The notes under the pieces were generated by a model. That model was not told the origin of the DNA. It did not search any database and worked only from the letters and a program-made list of their open reading frames with translations. This document shows, piece after piece, positions 10,859 to 21,700 of a stretch of 64,000 nucleotides of DNA. Position 1 is the first letter of the stretch, and each line of letters starts with the position of its first letter. This stretch comes from Pyropia haitanensis (lineage: Eukaryota; Rhodophyta; Bangiophyceae; Bangiales; Bangiaceae). The stretch is taken from the NCBI GenBank assembly GCA_008729055.1, contig SDUX01000008.1, forward strand, positions 4,117,756-4,181,755. The letters are read 5' to 3'. Position numbers and translations under genes: made by a program.

Positions 10859-12744
10859 ATGGCACCGTCCCCCTTTTCCAAGCCCCCCGGCCCCGTGGCG
10901 CTCATTGTCCTCGACGGCGTCGGCGTGGCCCCCCCCGCGCCGCACAACGCGTGGTCCGTGGCGGCGACGCCCACCCTCGACGCGCTCGCCGCCGGGGAGC
11001 TCCCCGCGGCTGTCCCCGCCGACGCGGGCGCGGCGGTGCTGGCGACGACGCTCGCCGCGTCGGGGCGGGCGGTGGGCCTGCGGGGGCCGGCGGACGCGGG
11101 CAACTCAGAGGTCGGCCACGTCACGCTCGGCGCGGGGCGGGTGCTGCGGCAGGGCGCCGCGGCGGTGGATGAGGGGCTGGAGGGGGGGCGCTTGCGTGAG
11201 GGCGACGTGTGGCGGTGGCTGATGGAGGCGGTGGGGCGGGGGGGGGGGCGGACGTGGGGGAGGACAGAGCGGCGTCGTCGCCAGCCGTCGAGAGGGAGGG
11301 TAGCGGCGGCCCAGACGGCCATGGCGATGCGGCGGGCGGGGCCGGCGAGGGGGATGGGGAGCGGCCGCCCGCGACGCTGCACTTGCTGGGGCTCCTGTCG
11401 GACGGCGGCGTCCACGCGGTGCTGGACCACGTGTGGGCGCTGCTGGACGCGGCGGTCGCCGACGGCGTCCGCCGCATCCGTGTGCACGTCCTGACCGACG
11501 GGCGGGATGTGGGCGAGCGGTCCGCCCTCGGCTACCTCGAGCAGCTGGACGCCAAGCTCGCGGCGCTCCGCGACGGCGCGGCGGGGGTGGACGTGGCGGT
11601 CGCCAGCGGCGGCGGCCGCATGGTCGTCACGATGGACCGGTACGGCACCGACTGGGGTGTCGTTGCCGCCGGCTGGCACGCGCACGTGGCGGGCGACACG
11701 GCGCGGGTGGCGGCGTTTCCGTCTGCTGCCGCCGCGGTGGAGGCGGCGTACAAGGACGGGCTGACGGACCAGCATGTGCCCGCGTTTGTGGTGGTCGACG
11801 CCGACGGCGAGGCCGTCGGCCGCATGGCCGACGGCGACGCGGTGGTGCTGTGGAACTACCGGGGGGACCGGGCGGTGGAGATGGCGCGCGCGCTGGACAC
11901 GCCCCCGGGGGAGGAGTGGCCCCACTTTGACCGCGTCCACGTGCCGCGCCTGCGCTTTGCGGGCATGACCATCTATGACGAGGACGCGGGCGTCCCCGCC
12001 GCCGCGCTCGTCCCGCCCGTCGCGGTGGACCGGCCGGTCGGCGCGGTGGTCGCGTCGGCGGGGCTGACCCGCCTGTGCGTGGCGGAGGCGAAGAAGTACG
12101 GCCACCTGTGCTACTTTTTCAACGGCCACCGCGCGACGCCGTTTGACCCGGCCGTCGAGCGGTACGTCAAGGTGGACAGCCTCCCCGGGCGGGACGAGGA
12201 GCACCCGGCTATGGCGACGGCCGCGGTGGTTGCCCGCGTCCTCGACGCGGTGTACGGCCGAGACGGCGCGGCCGTGCCCGACCTGCTGTGTGTGAACCTT
12301 GCGAATGGCGACATGTGTGGCCACACGGGCGTCATGGCCGCCGCGGTGGCGGGGATGGAGGCGGTGGACGCGGCGGTCGCTGCGCTGCTGGCGGCGGTGG
12401 TGGCCGCGGGGGGGGTGGCGGTGGTGACCGCCGACCACGGCAACGTCGAGCGCATGGCGCAGCTGGACGACGCGGGGGGGGTGGTGCCGGGCGACACCCC
12501 CGGGGGGTGGGCGCCGCTCACCGCCCACACCACCGCGGCGGTGCCGCTGTGGGTGGTGGGCGCCCCCGTGGGCGGCATGGCCGTCGACGGGGGGGCCCGC
12601 TGGGACGCGGCCACGCCGGGGGGGGACCCGACATGTGACGGGCCGGGCATTGGCAACGTCTCTGCGGCGGTGCTGCATCTGCTGGGGCTGGACGCGCCCG
12701 ACGGGTACCTGCCGTCGGTGCTCAAGGCAAAGGCGGAAACGTAG
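10859..12744 (+). CDS. 2,3-bisphosphoglycerate-independent phosphoglycerate mutase (one frame break)
   Basis: This glycolytic enzyme interconverts 3- and 2-phosphoglycerate with two metal ions and a catalytic serine. Visible features are the metal-binding N-terminus VALIVLDGVGVAPPAP, the catalytic Ser segment GNSEVGHVTLGAGRVL, LHLLGLLSDGGVHAVLDHV, RIRVHVLTDGRDVGERSA, LWNYRGDRAVEMARAL, CYFFNGHR, CVNLANGDMCGHTG and the metal site VVTADHGNVERM. The sequence follows the plant type. The first part reads in one frame to MEAVGRGGG at a G10 run (about 11239-11248). The rest continues in another frame, with about 45 extra low-complexity residues before TLHLLG. Total length is not a multiple of three, so either the G run is mis-sized or a short intron is present. 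No transit peptide is evident, so a cytosolic enzyme is inferred. It is convergent with GTP cyclohydrolase I. Confidence 0.9.
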
Positions 12745-13404
12745 CACGAAACGCAGGGGAGGTGGCGGCGGGGGGGCGTTGTATATACTGTGACGATCTG
12801 CCGTACCGCACTGCCGCTATTGCCGCTGGTTCTTGTCAACGGCGTCCGGTTCTCTGCGTCTTGGTCTTTGTGGTGTCGGCACCCCCGCCCCGAGCGCAAC
12901 CCCCTCCTCCCCCAAGGCGTCGACGGCCGCCGCGACGGCTGTCTTGGTGGTGGCACGTCGACAGCTGAGCCACCGTCTGCGGCGGCGGTGCCGGCGGCGG
13001 TTGTGGCAGCCGCGGCGGTTGTAGCAGCGGTGGCGGCTTTGGTGGGTGCTGGGGCTCCTCTTTCCCGGCGGCCGCGGGCGCGTCGCTGTGGCGGTCTGGT
13101 CTCGGTGGACTGGCTGGGTCGCCGGGGGGTGGCAACGCACCCGGTTGACGCGGCGCCGTGGCGCGCTGTGCTGGCCGGGGGACCCGTGGGTCGGTGGCTT
13201 GGATGGCAGTGTCCCATAGCAGTCGTGTTTCCGGGCCACCCCCGCGCCTGTCAAGACTACGCCTCCCTCTTCCCACACTGGCCCTGGCCCCACACCGTCT
13301 CACCACCGCTCGCGCTGCGGTGTGACGGTCGTTCTTCCCCCAAGCCGCCCTCGGTGGCACCGTCCCGCCCTCCCCCCACCGTCCTCCCCCACCGTCCTCC
13401 CCTC

Positions 13405-14280
13405 CTACTGACGTGCGAGCGTCAGGAATTCCGCCCGCAGCGCCGCGTTGGTCACAAACGCCCCCCGCCATGCGGTGGTGATGGTCGTCGCCCCCCCCTG
13501 CGCGACCCCCCGCGCGGCCATGCACAGGTGCGTGGCGTCGACGAGCACCGCGACGCCCGCCGCGGCGGTGACGCCCGCGACCGCGTCGGCGACCTGAGCG
13601 GTCAGGCGCTCCTGCACCTGCAGCGAGCGGGCGGCCGCGTCGGCGAGGCGGGCGAGCTTGGACAGGCCGACGAGGACGCCCGCCGCGCCGGGAAGGTACG
13701 CGACGGTGGCGGTGCCGAAGAAGGGCAGCAGGTGGTGCTCGCACGTCGAGTAGAGCCGGACGCCGCGGACGAGGACGAGGCCGCCGCTGCCGCCACCAGC
13801 GGCGGCTGCGGCGCCCGCCGCCGCCGCCGCCGGCTCGGCCCACACCGCGTCGCCTGCGACGGCGGCGGGGGTGGTGGCGCCGCCGGCGGTGCAGTAGAGG
13901 AGCGCCGCCGCGACGCGGTCGGGGGTCTTGGCGAGGCCGGGCCGCGACGGCTCCGCGTCGAGGCACCCGAGGATCGTCCGCACCGCGCCGGCAATGACCG
14001 CCCGCCGCGGGTCGACGCCGCCGGCGGGCGGCGCGGGCGCCGTCGCCATTGCCGCCGTGGGCTCCACCGTCGTCACGCCATTCCCGGCGGGGATGGGGAG
14101 CTCACTCTCGGTGGTCGACCCGCCATTGTCGCCGGGCGCGTGAGCCGTGACGGCCGCCGCCGCCATGCCCCCGACTGGGGACGGCTGGGTGGCCGCGGTG
14201 GGCGCGGGCAGGTCGCGGGGGGCCTGGACGCCCGCGACGCCATCGGCCCCGTTGGCAGTCATGGTCCCGTTGGCAGTCAT
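13405..14280 (-). CDS. GTP cyclohydrolase I
   Basis: This enzyme converts GTP to 7,8-dihydroneopterin triphosphate, the first step to folate and pterins. The C-terminal 200 residues match the family: RTILGCLDAEPSRPGLAKTP, the zinc/active-site motif STCEHHLLPFFG, VGLSKLARLAD, QVQERLTAQVADAV, and the third zinc ligand in ATHLCMAARGV. Both cysteines and the paired histidines are present. The protein ends NAALRAEFLTLARQ. Start choice is uncertain: ATGs at 14280 and 14262 lie in a duplicated MTANG segment, and the frame stays open further upstream. From 14280 the protein is 291 residues, with an Ala/Pro/Thr-rich N-terminal extension of about 90 residues and an Ala/Gly-rich insertion (about 13775-13840). 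The extension does not clearly look like a transit peptide. Confidence 0.92.
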   Translation of the reverse strand: MTANGTMTANGADGVAGVQAPRDLPAPTAATQPSPVGGMAAAAVTAHAPGDNGGSTTESELPIPAGNGVTTVEPTAAMATAPAPPAGGVDPRRAVIAGAVRTILGCLDAEPSRPGLAKTPDRVAAALLYCTAGGATTPAAVAGDAVWAEPAAAAAGAAAAAGGGSGGLVLVRGVRLYSTCEHHLLPFFGTATVAYLPGAAGVLVGLSKLARLADAAARSLQVQERLTAQVADAVAGVTAAAGVAVLVDATHLCMAARGVAQGGATTITTAWRGAFVTNAALRAEFLTLARQ

Positions 14281-14916
14281 GGTGGATGGCTGGTAGGTTT
14301 GGCGCACTGGATGAAGACGACGCCGTGGACAAAGGGAAGGGAGCGCAGGGGTAGGCGGGCGGGGGGGGGGGGCGCCAGGCGTGAGGGGGACGGCCTCAGA
14401 CGACGTCACACCGGGAGAGAGGCGTTGTCGTCGACAACTATGGGCGGGAGTGTGGCGATGGGTGGCAACGGCAGTACTGTCGAGAGGCGGACCACGGCAG
14501 CGACGTCGCCGAGGCGTGCATCTTGAGCACCGGCCGCGGCCGCGCCGGCGCACCTGTGACTGCACGTAGGGGCGCTCGCGCGCCGCGCGCGCGGGCGCGC
14601 GGGCGCGCGGCCCGCCCGCAGCGGCGCCTCCCGTTGTGCGCGCGGCTGCCGCGGCTGCCTCACCATATTGGTCGTGAATGTGGTCACTGGGGGGGGGGAG
14701 GAAGCCGCCTGGGTGTGTCCCCGTTCAGCCGTCTTGCACTGGTGGCACGGCGACGGCTGCCACCGTAGCAATTGACTGAGTTGTCGGGGGCGGCGGCGGT
14801 GCCGCCCGGCGGCTCAGAGCGACGACGCCCGCCACGTCGGCGAGCCACCCCGCCACCCCGGCTGCTGGTGGGCGGGCTCCCAAAACAACTCACGGGGCTC
14901 GTGGGTTGCGTGGCTA

Positions 14917-15475
14917 AGGGCACGTCCACCAATGTCGGCTATCAGTCTTAAATGAGTGGTTTTAAGACGCCACGTGTACATACGTGGCAGCGTCTGGGTG
15001 GTCGGGCTATCGGCGAGCTATCAGGCGAAGCACGTGAAGTGGACTTACGGTGGAGACGGGGGCTACCAACAGGCTACCTTCCAAACCACGGGTCCGTTCG
15101 TCGTCTTCGTTCCAGGCCGTTGGTGTTGACAACTCTCCACTATCACACTGTCGAAATGATGCCCACACGTGGCACGCTCTCAGCCAATCATCGCCCTGGC
15201 AATTGGTAAGGTCTGTTGGCTCCAGGGCTATCGCTCGGCCAAAACACCCTGTTTTGGCCCGGCGATAGCTCTGGAGCTAACAGACGTCAGGGTACGGAGA
15301 GGAAGTTATGTCGTCACTTATATCAAGTCTATTCGCTGAGGGGGGTTCGTTTTAGGCCGGAATAGCTCGTTGACATTGATGAACGACCGCATCAGTGCCA
15401 CGTTTGGCCCGACGCGCCACGTTTTTCCTACGTGGCACGAATATCGGCGAATATCGACATTGGTGGACGTGCCCT
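14917..15475. mobile_element. MITE-like element with 21-bp terminal inverted repeats
   Basis: The left end, AGGGCACGTCCACCAATGTCG (first 20 bases AGGGCACGTCCACCAATGTC), lies at 14917-14937. Its exact reverse complement is at 15455-15475. The 559-bp interior is lower in GC than its surroundings, has no convincing coding sequence and contains several hairpins, including the 75-bp structure at 15211-15285. Flanks are CTA on the left and AAA on the right, so no clean target-site duplication survives. Size, perfect terminal repeats and lack of coding capacity fit a non-autonomous DNA transposon. The superfamily is undetermined. Confidence 0.65.
15211..15285. repeat. 75-bp hairpin with 36-bp arms
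   Basis: The arms at 15211-15246 and 15250-15285 are inverted complements with about four mismatches and a 3-nt loop. The left arm begins GTCTGTTGGCTCCAG and the right arm ends CTCTGGAGCTAACAGAC. It sits inside the MITE-like element, slightly right of centre. If transcribed it would fold into a strong stem, so it could be a nested inverted repeat or a small-RNA precursor. Expression is unknown. Confidence 0.75.
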
Positions 15476-18400
15476 AAATCGTTTCAAGAATCGGTTGCTT
15501 TTTGGCTGCGACCGAGGCCGCGCGCTTGCGAAAACCGAGTGTGGGAGCCTCTGCGTTTGCCAACGTCTTGCGGAAATCGACAGTTCTTTGCGGCCGTGCT
15601 GTTGGTTTTGACGCTTCCGCCTTGGGTGATAGCCATCATCGGCCATCGCAGACAATGACGTTGTGTGTGCTCGCAATTGGCGTGCGACCATCTGCGTGTC
15701 GCCGTGAAGCACGTTGTATAGCGCGCTGTGAAGATGCTGTCGGTCTCTCGCCACCGTCGCTTTTTGCGTCGCTGCGTAGTTCTGCTCGAGACGATCCGGT
15801 TCGTCCGAGGTGAAGGGTGGCGACGGACCAGAAGTCCACTTTACAAACGAAAAACCTCGAAAGACAGAAAAATCTCCGACCAGAGTCCAGAAAGAGGGCA
15901 CACAAATCCTTGCGGGCCCTGTTCACTACGAAATTTGCAACAGAGCTTGAGAGGGTTTAGACGGCACAGCGCAGGAGAGACCTGCTCTTCAACCAAGGCA
16001 AACCCTGCGAATCCAGTGGAACACGTGCGCTACTCTCAGCCACAGATTCCTCCGAGGCTGGCAAACGTGGCCCAATAGGGTATTCTTCAGCGGAGGGCGT
16101 GTGGCACGTAAGGCGGTGGGGAGCTGGGGCTGGCACTCGCATCGTGCCGCAAAGGACTGGCGAGTCCCCTCTTATACTGCGGCGACCCCGATGGGACGGG
16201 GGAAGGGGCCGTGAGCACCCTGCCCGCGACGAGCACGCCAGCAGAGCCCACAGACGATAGGCCAAAGCGCCACCGCCGCGACCGACGCGGCGCCGGCATG
16301 CGTGGGCGACCCAGGACCACAGAAGAGCATCTGTGACCAGGTTCAATGTCGCCCAATATTATGAATGCACCCGCAGGTCCCGTGGTTGGGCGAACCGGGC
16401 CAACTCCAGGCTCAAGCACGCAGCACGCGGCAGGATAGAAAGAGAATATCACCGCCTTGCGTAGATTGAGATATCGCACACAGCAACCTTGTCAACGAGA
16501 GCGTGCGTGCACCGTTCATCCAACGTACGCCAAGCACACAACGGATGGCTTCAGCTCGGAGCGTGCCCTCTGAGGGGGGGGGGGGGGGCTCTAGGGGGTG
16601 CGTATGGATACAAGGACAACCAGCGATAAGCTCACCTGCAGGTGCCAGCTGTCAACGATGCGTCCACCTACCGTCGTCGGTGGACGCGCCCCAGGCCTGC
16701 GGCTCGGGGTGATGACTTCACCCCTTCGAAAAGTATGGATGTTCAAACGGAACACAACGTCTGTGGGGCGGCGAGCCCACGCTCATCCCAATCGACTTTT
16801 GAAGGCAGACCGGAAATTGGACGAGACTCTGCGTGGGGGAGGGCGTCCACGCGACACGTCGGCGTGGACCTCGCATGCACACCACGTCTCGACCTCGGCA
16901 ACGGGCAGCTTGCGTCCGGCGCCGCCGCACGGCAGCGCGCGGCCAGCTCGTGCAGCGGCGTGCGCCGTCCCCGCCCCTCTCCGCGCGGGCGTGGCGGCAC
17001 ACGCGGCCGCCCCTCCGACGGGCACCGGCGAGCACGTGATGGTCAGCGGGGGAGGGTAGGGGAGGGGGTAGCCGGCGCCGCCCGCGGAGGCGGGCCGCGG
17101 GTGGTGCACGGCGGTTGCGACCGGGGGCGGGTTGGTCGAGGCGGGGCTGCGGTGGCTTGGGGAGCCTGCACTGCGGGGGGAGGGCTGTGAGGAGGAGGTG
17201 GGGGGGGGGTCGGGGGGGGGAAGCGATGGTGACGACGACGACGACAGCTTCCTGTCTTTCTTCCTGTTACTCTTCCTGTCACTCTTCCTGTTACCCCTTC
17301 GTATGATTGTTATTTGACGGTTATAGCACCCACCTTGTGGGCGGCGCCGTACTTGTTTTTGGCGGAGAAACTAAAGACTTATGGCGCGGACGGTCCGACC
17401 GTCCGTTCCAGGGGGCGATCTCAGATCCCCCTGAGCCGGCGGCGCTTGCGCAAGCAGCACCGAGGGGGGATGGGCGTTGCCCCACAGCCACAGGCTTGGG
17501 CACCGAGGGTCCTGCCGTCGCCGCCGCGGTCGCCACACCGCAGCGGGTCCGCACGCCCTTCCCCCCGCCCGACGCCATAAGAGGCGACGCCGCCGCGTCT
17601 TCCTCCTTGACCGCCGGGTCCGGCACGTCCGCTGTTTTTTCCCCCCCCCCGCCGGTGCCGACGCCCCACCGCCTGGCCACCACCGCTGTCAACGACGCCG
17701 CCGCCCACCGGCCGGCCGCCCCTGCGGTCGTCGCACTCGTGCCGGTCCCCACCGTCGTCCCCCACGCGCCACTCGCGGGTGCGGCGTGGCGTACGTGCGT
17801 CGCCGCTGTCGGGCTGTGCCCCTCCCCTCTCCCACGGCACGCCCCCCCGGCACGCGCCCTCCCCCCGCCCCCCTCTTCCGCAGCGGCGGCGGCGTCCCGC
17901 GTGCGGCACGCCGCCCCCGTCGTGGCAACTGGGTCACCCAAAGGGGCGGCGGCGGCTGCCGCCGCGGCGCTCCCCCCCCGCTTGCGGTGCTCTGCGCTGG
18001 TCGCGTCGACGGGGGTGCCGTGCCGGGCGGGCGTTTCCCTCAGCGGCGCAGTCGGGCGTGCGCGCTCTGAGTCGACGATGAGGCGGCCGCTGCTGGCGTC
18101 AGTGGTGCGGCCGGCGGCGTCGGCGTTGGCTGCGGCGGCGGTCCACGGAAGGTGCTCTTTCTTCTTTTTGGGCGGCGGCAGCGGCGGCGGCGGCGGCAGG
18201 GCGGTTCTTTTTGGGCGGCGCCCGCTGCGGCCCGCGTGCTGTGGTTGAGTTGCAACCCGTCGGGCCCCCCGGCTGGGCGCCCGTGCGCCCGTGCTGCCCA
18301 GCGATAATGGTCATGAATTAGTCGTGGTGGCGTGCGGGGGGGGGGGAAGACGCGGTAGTGCACCCCGGCCTCCCGCTCGTGGCGCGCGTCGGCGGCGGTC

Positions 18401-18770
18401 TTCCGAGCAAGAACGGGTCTGAAATATGGTCACCCAGGGGGCTCCCCGGCGGTGTCGGCGTGGTACGCTGCCCCTCTGTTCTGGCCGCTGGGGAATGGGC
18501 CCATAACATACGAGGGACGCGGATGGAGGCTGGTCCACGGGGCGGGGGGTCACTGGTGGTCCGCTGCGCGCTCATCCCCGTCGTCGACGCCAGTGGCAGG
18601 TCAAGACCCTCACCCGCCCGTGCTTGGACAGGCTGCTGACGCTTCCCGCTGGCGGGGCGGGCTGCGCGTACTGGACCGCGCCGCACCGTTCCGGGGCCGG
18701 GACCGACCGCACACGCTCGTCTTTCACCCGCTTCGCGCCCCCCCCCGCCCGTCCCCGCCCAGTCCTCCCC
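15476..18770. other. Gene-poor interval before the four-module enzyme
   Basis: Sequence from 15476 to about 16500 is relatively low in GC and holds only short ORFs without recognisable products. Between 17321 and about 18200 both strands are open. The minus-strand reading (ending TAA at 17321, with a PPPKKKKEHLPW basic stretch and Ala/Thr/Pro-rich composition) looks the most protein-like, but no family was recognised and no clear start was found. A pyrimidine/C-rich block (18739-18770) lies directly before the next start codon. Confidence 0.35.
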
Positions 18771-21700
18771 ATGGACGCCACCGAGGCGGACGCGTTCCGC
18801 CTCTACCGACGTTGTGCGGCGGAGGAGTACGCGGCGGTGGCGCGGGTGCTCGGCGACGCCCTCTACGGCCTCCGCCCCGGCTCATGGTCGCTGTTGGATA
18901 TCGGGGCGGGGACGGGCGGGGTGCTGGACCTCCTCGGCGACGGCGACACCTCCCCCCCCACTGCCCCCCACCCGGGGCGGTACGTCGGGGTGGAACGCGA
19001 CGCGGCGCTGCTGCCCGCGCTGCGCGCTGCGGTGGCGGCGCGCCCAGGCGGCGATGCCGCGGCCGATGCGGTGCTGGCCGGCACCGCGTTTGAGCCGCCC
19101 ACCGACACCCGCTGGGCGCGCCTCCACTCCGCCTTTACCGTCGTCCTTCTGCTGGGGAGCCTTAGCGGCTGCGCCGACAAGGCGGGCCTCCTTCACGAAG
19201 CGGCCACGTGCGTCGCGCCGGGTGGCGTGGTGCTCGCCTTTCACCGCCATACGGCAGGGCGGGACGACCTGGCCGCGGCGGCCGCCGCGACAGGCCACCC
19301 CCACCGCACGCGCGTGCTGCCCGCCCGCCTGGCCACGGCAGGTCTGTCTCCGGCGGAGCGGGCCACGCTCGCGGCCTACACGCGCACGCCCATCCCCGCC
19401 GACGCGGCGACCGTGGACCGGCCCGTCACGTACGTTGCGGTCGCCCCGTTCACGCCCGTCCCCCGCGCCGTCACGACCGCGCGCGTGTCGCGCGCGGCGG
19501 CCGCGCACGCGGCAGCTTGCACGCACCTCATCCCGGCAACGGTGGCGACCATCCAGGTGGCGGTGGAGGCCGCGCACGGCCGCGGCAGCCGCGTCGCGGC
19601 TATTGGCGGCGGCCACTCGGACCACTGCCTGTGGCCCGGCGCGGTCGCGGTCGACCTCCGCGCCTGGTCCGCCGCCGCCGCCACCGCCGACGGCACGGCG
19701 GTGGTGGCGGGCGGCGGCGCCACCGCCGGTGCGATTACCGCCGCCGCCGCGGCGGTCGGGCGGGTGGTGCCGCTGGGCGACCGGCCCGGCACGGGCGCGG
19801 GCCTCGTCCTTGGCGGCGGTGTTGGCCACTACGCGCGGCGGTGGGGTCTCGCCGCGGACAACCTGGTGGGCGTCACGTACGTGGGCGCCGACGGGGAGGT
19901 ACGGCGGGCGGCCACCGCGGGCGGCCTGTGGGCGTTTCGGGGGGCGGGGCCGCACGTGGGGGTAGCGCTGTCGCTCGTGCTGCGGGCGCACCCGCTGCGG
20001 GGGGTGGCCACCCAAAAGCGCCACTACGCGCTCGGCCGGTCGCTCGTCGGCGGGGGGTCGGGGGAGGGGGTGGTTGCGTCGGCCGCCGCCGCCCTCGTTG
20101 CTTTTTCCGGTGCGGCGGCGGCGCTGCCGCGCGACGCCACCGCCGACGCGTTTCTGTACCGCGCCGCGGGGCGGGTGCGGCTGACCGTGGCGGCGTTTGA
20201 GACGGGTGACGAGCACCAGGACGGTGCGGCCGCGGGCGGCGGCTGCCCCCCTCTGGGGGAGTCCGTCCACGCTGCCCTCATGGCGGACGTTGTTCCGGCA
20301 GAGCACTGCAGGGATGAGCACCCGGCGGTGCTGACGCCCGTGCAGCTCCCCGACGCGGAGCTGTACATGACCGACACGATGGACCCGCCCGCGCCGGCGG
20401 GCGGCGGCCGCCGCAAGTGGCGGTCCGCCAAGCGGTGTGTGCTGGTGCCGCCGCTGAGCCCGCACCTGGCGGCGGCGCTCGCGGCCGCGACCGCCGCCGC
20501 GCCCCCCGGGTGCTACATCCACCTGCTCCACGCGGGGGGGGCGGCGGCGGCGGTGGCGCCGGCCGCCACCCCGTTTGGGTGCCGCGGCTGGGAGTGGGCG
20601 GCGGTCGTGACCGCCCGGTGGGCGGCGGCGGCCACGGCGGCGGCGACCGCGTGTGGCACCGGGGAGGGGGCGGCGGCCACGGTGGCGGCGGCGGGGGAGG
20701 AGGAAGGCGCCGCCCGGCGGTGGCTGGCCGCCACCGCCGCCGCGCTGGCGCCGCCGGTGGGGGCGGGCGTGTACCCGGCGGACCTGGGGCCCGCCGACAC
20801 GGCGCTGGCCGCGCACGCGTGGGGGGGGAACGGGCCCGCGCTCGCCGCCGCCGCGCGCGCCGCAGACCCGGGGGGGGTCTTTGGCGTCGCGTGCCCGCTG
20901 CTGCCGGCGGTGTCGACGCCGCCGTCGCCGTCGTCGCCGCCGCTGCCGCTTCCGCCGCCGCTGGTGGCGTTCCCCAACGGGGCGGCCGGGGTGACCACCG
21001 CGGGTGAGACCGCCCCCCCTGCCGCCGCCGCCTCTGCCCTCCCCAACCCGTTGAAGGCGGCGGCGGTGGCCCGCGGCCGGGGCGCCCTCGTCCTCCTCTG
21101 TGGCCGCCGCGGGGCCGGCAAGGACTGGCTCGCCGCTGCCGCCCGCGACGCGCTCGCGGACCTCCTGTCGCCCGCCCCTTCCACCGTGGTGGTGCGTTCC
21201 GTGAGCGCGGGCGCCAAGGCGGCCTACGCGGCGGCCACGCCTGGTGTCGACGCGGGCCGCCTCGTGACGGACCGGGCGTACAAGGAGGCCCACCGGCGGG
21301 CGCTCGCCGCGCACTGGGCGGCGACCGTGGCGGCCGACCCGGCCGCCCCGCGGCGGTGCTTGGACGACGCGGCCGCCGCGGCCGCCGCCAACGGCGGCCG
21401 CGTCGTGCTGCTGACGGGCGTCCGCGACGGGCTCGGCGACGTCGCCGCCCTCCGTGGCCGCCTCTCCACCGTTGTTGTTCACGTGACGGCCGACGCGGGC
21501 GCCCGCGCCGCCTGGGGCTGTCCCCCCGACGCCGCCACCGACGCGTCGCCGGGCGAGGCCGCCGCGGAGGCCGCCGAGCCGGTCACCTGGGACCTAACCT
21601 TTGTGAACGGCCCCGCCGTCACGCCCGCGAGCGTGGCGGCGTGGACAGCCGCGTCGCTGGCGCCCGCGCTGGTGCGGTCCGCGACGCGGGCCATCCCCGA

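Noticed and set aside
10453..12747. Long minus-strand ORF (764 aa) over phosphoglycerate mutase
   Set aside because: Antisense shadow produced by GC-rich codons; the plus strand carries the catalytic motifs.
17321..17941. Minus-strand ORF of 206 aa as a confident gene
   Set aside because: Both strands are open here, composition is low complexity and no family or start was recognised, so it is only noted in the interval entry.
18882..21482. Long minus-strand ORF (866 aa) over the four-module enzyme
   Set aside because: Arg/Gly/Pro-rich with no conserved motif; it is the antisense shadow of clear catalytic domains.
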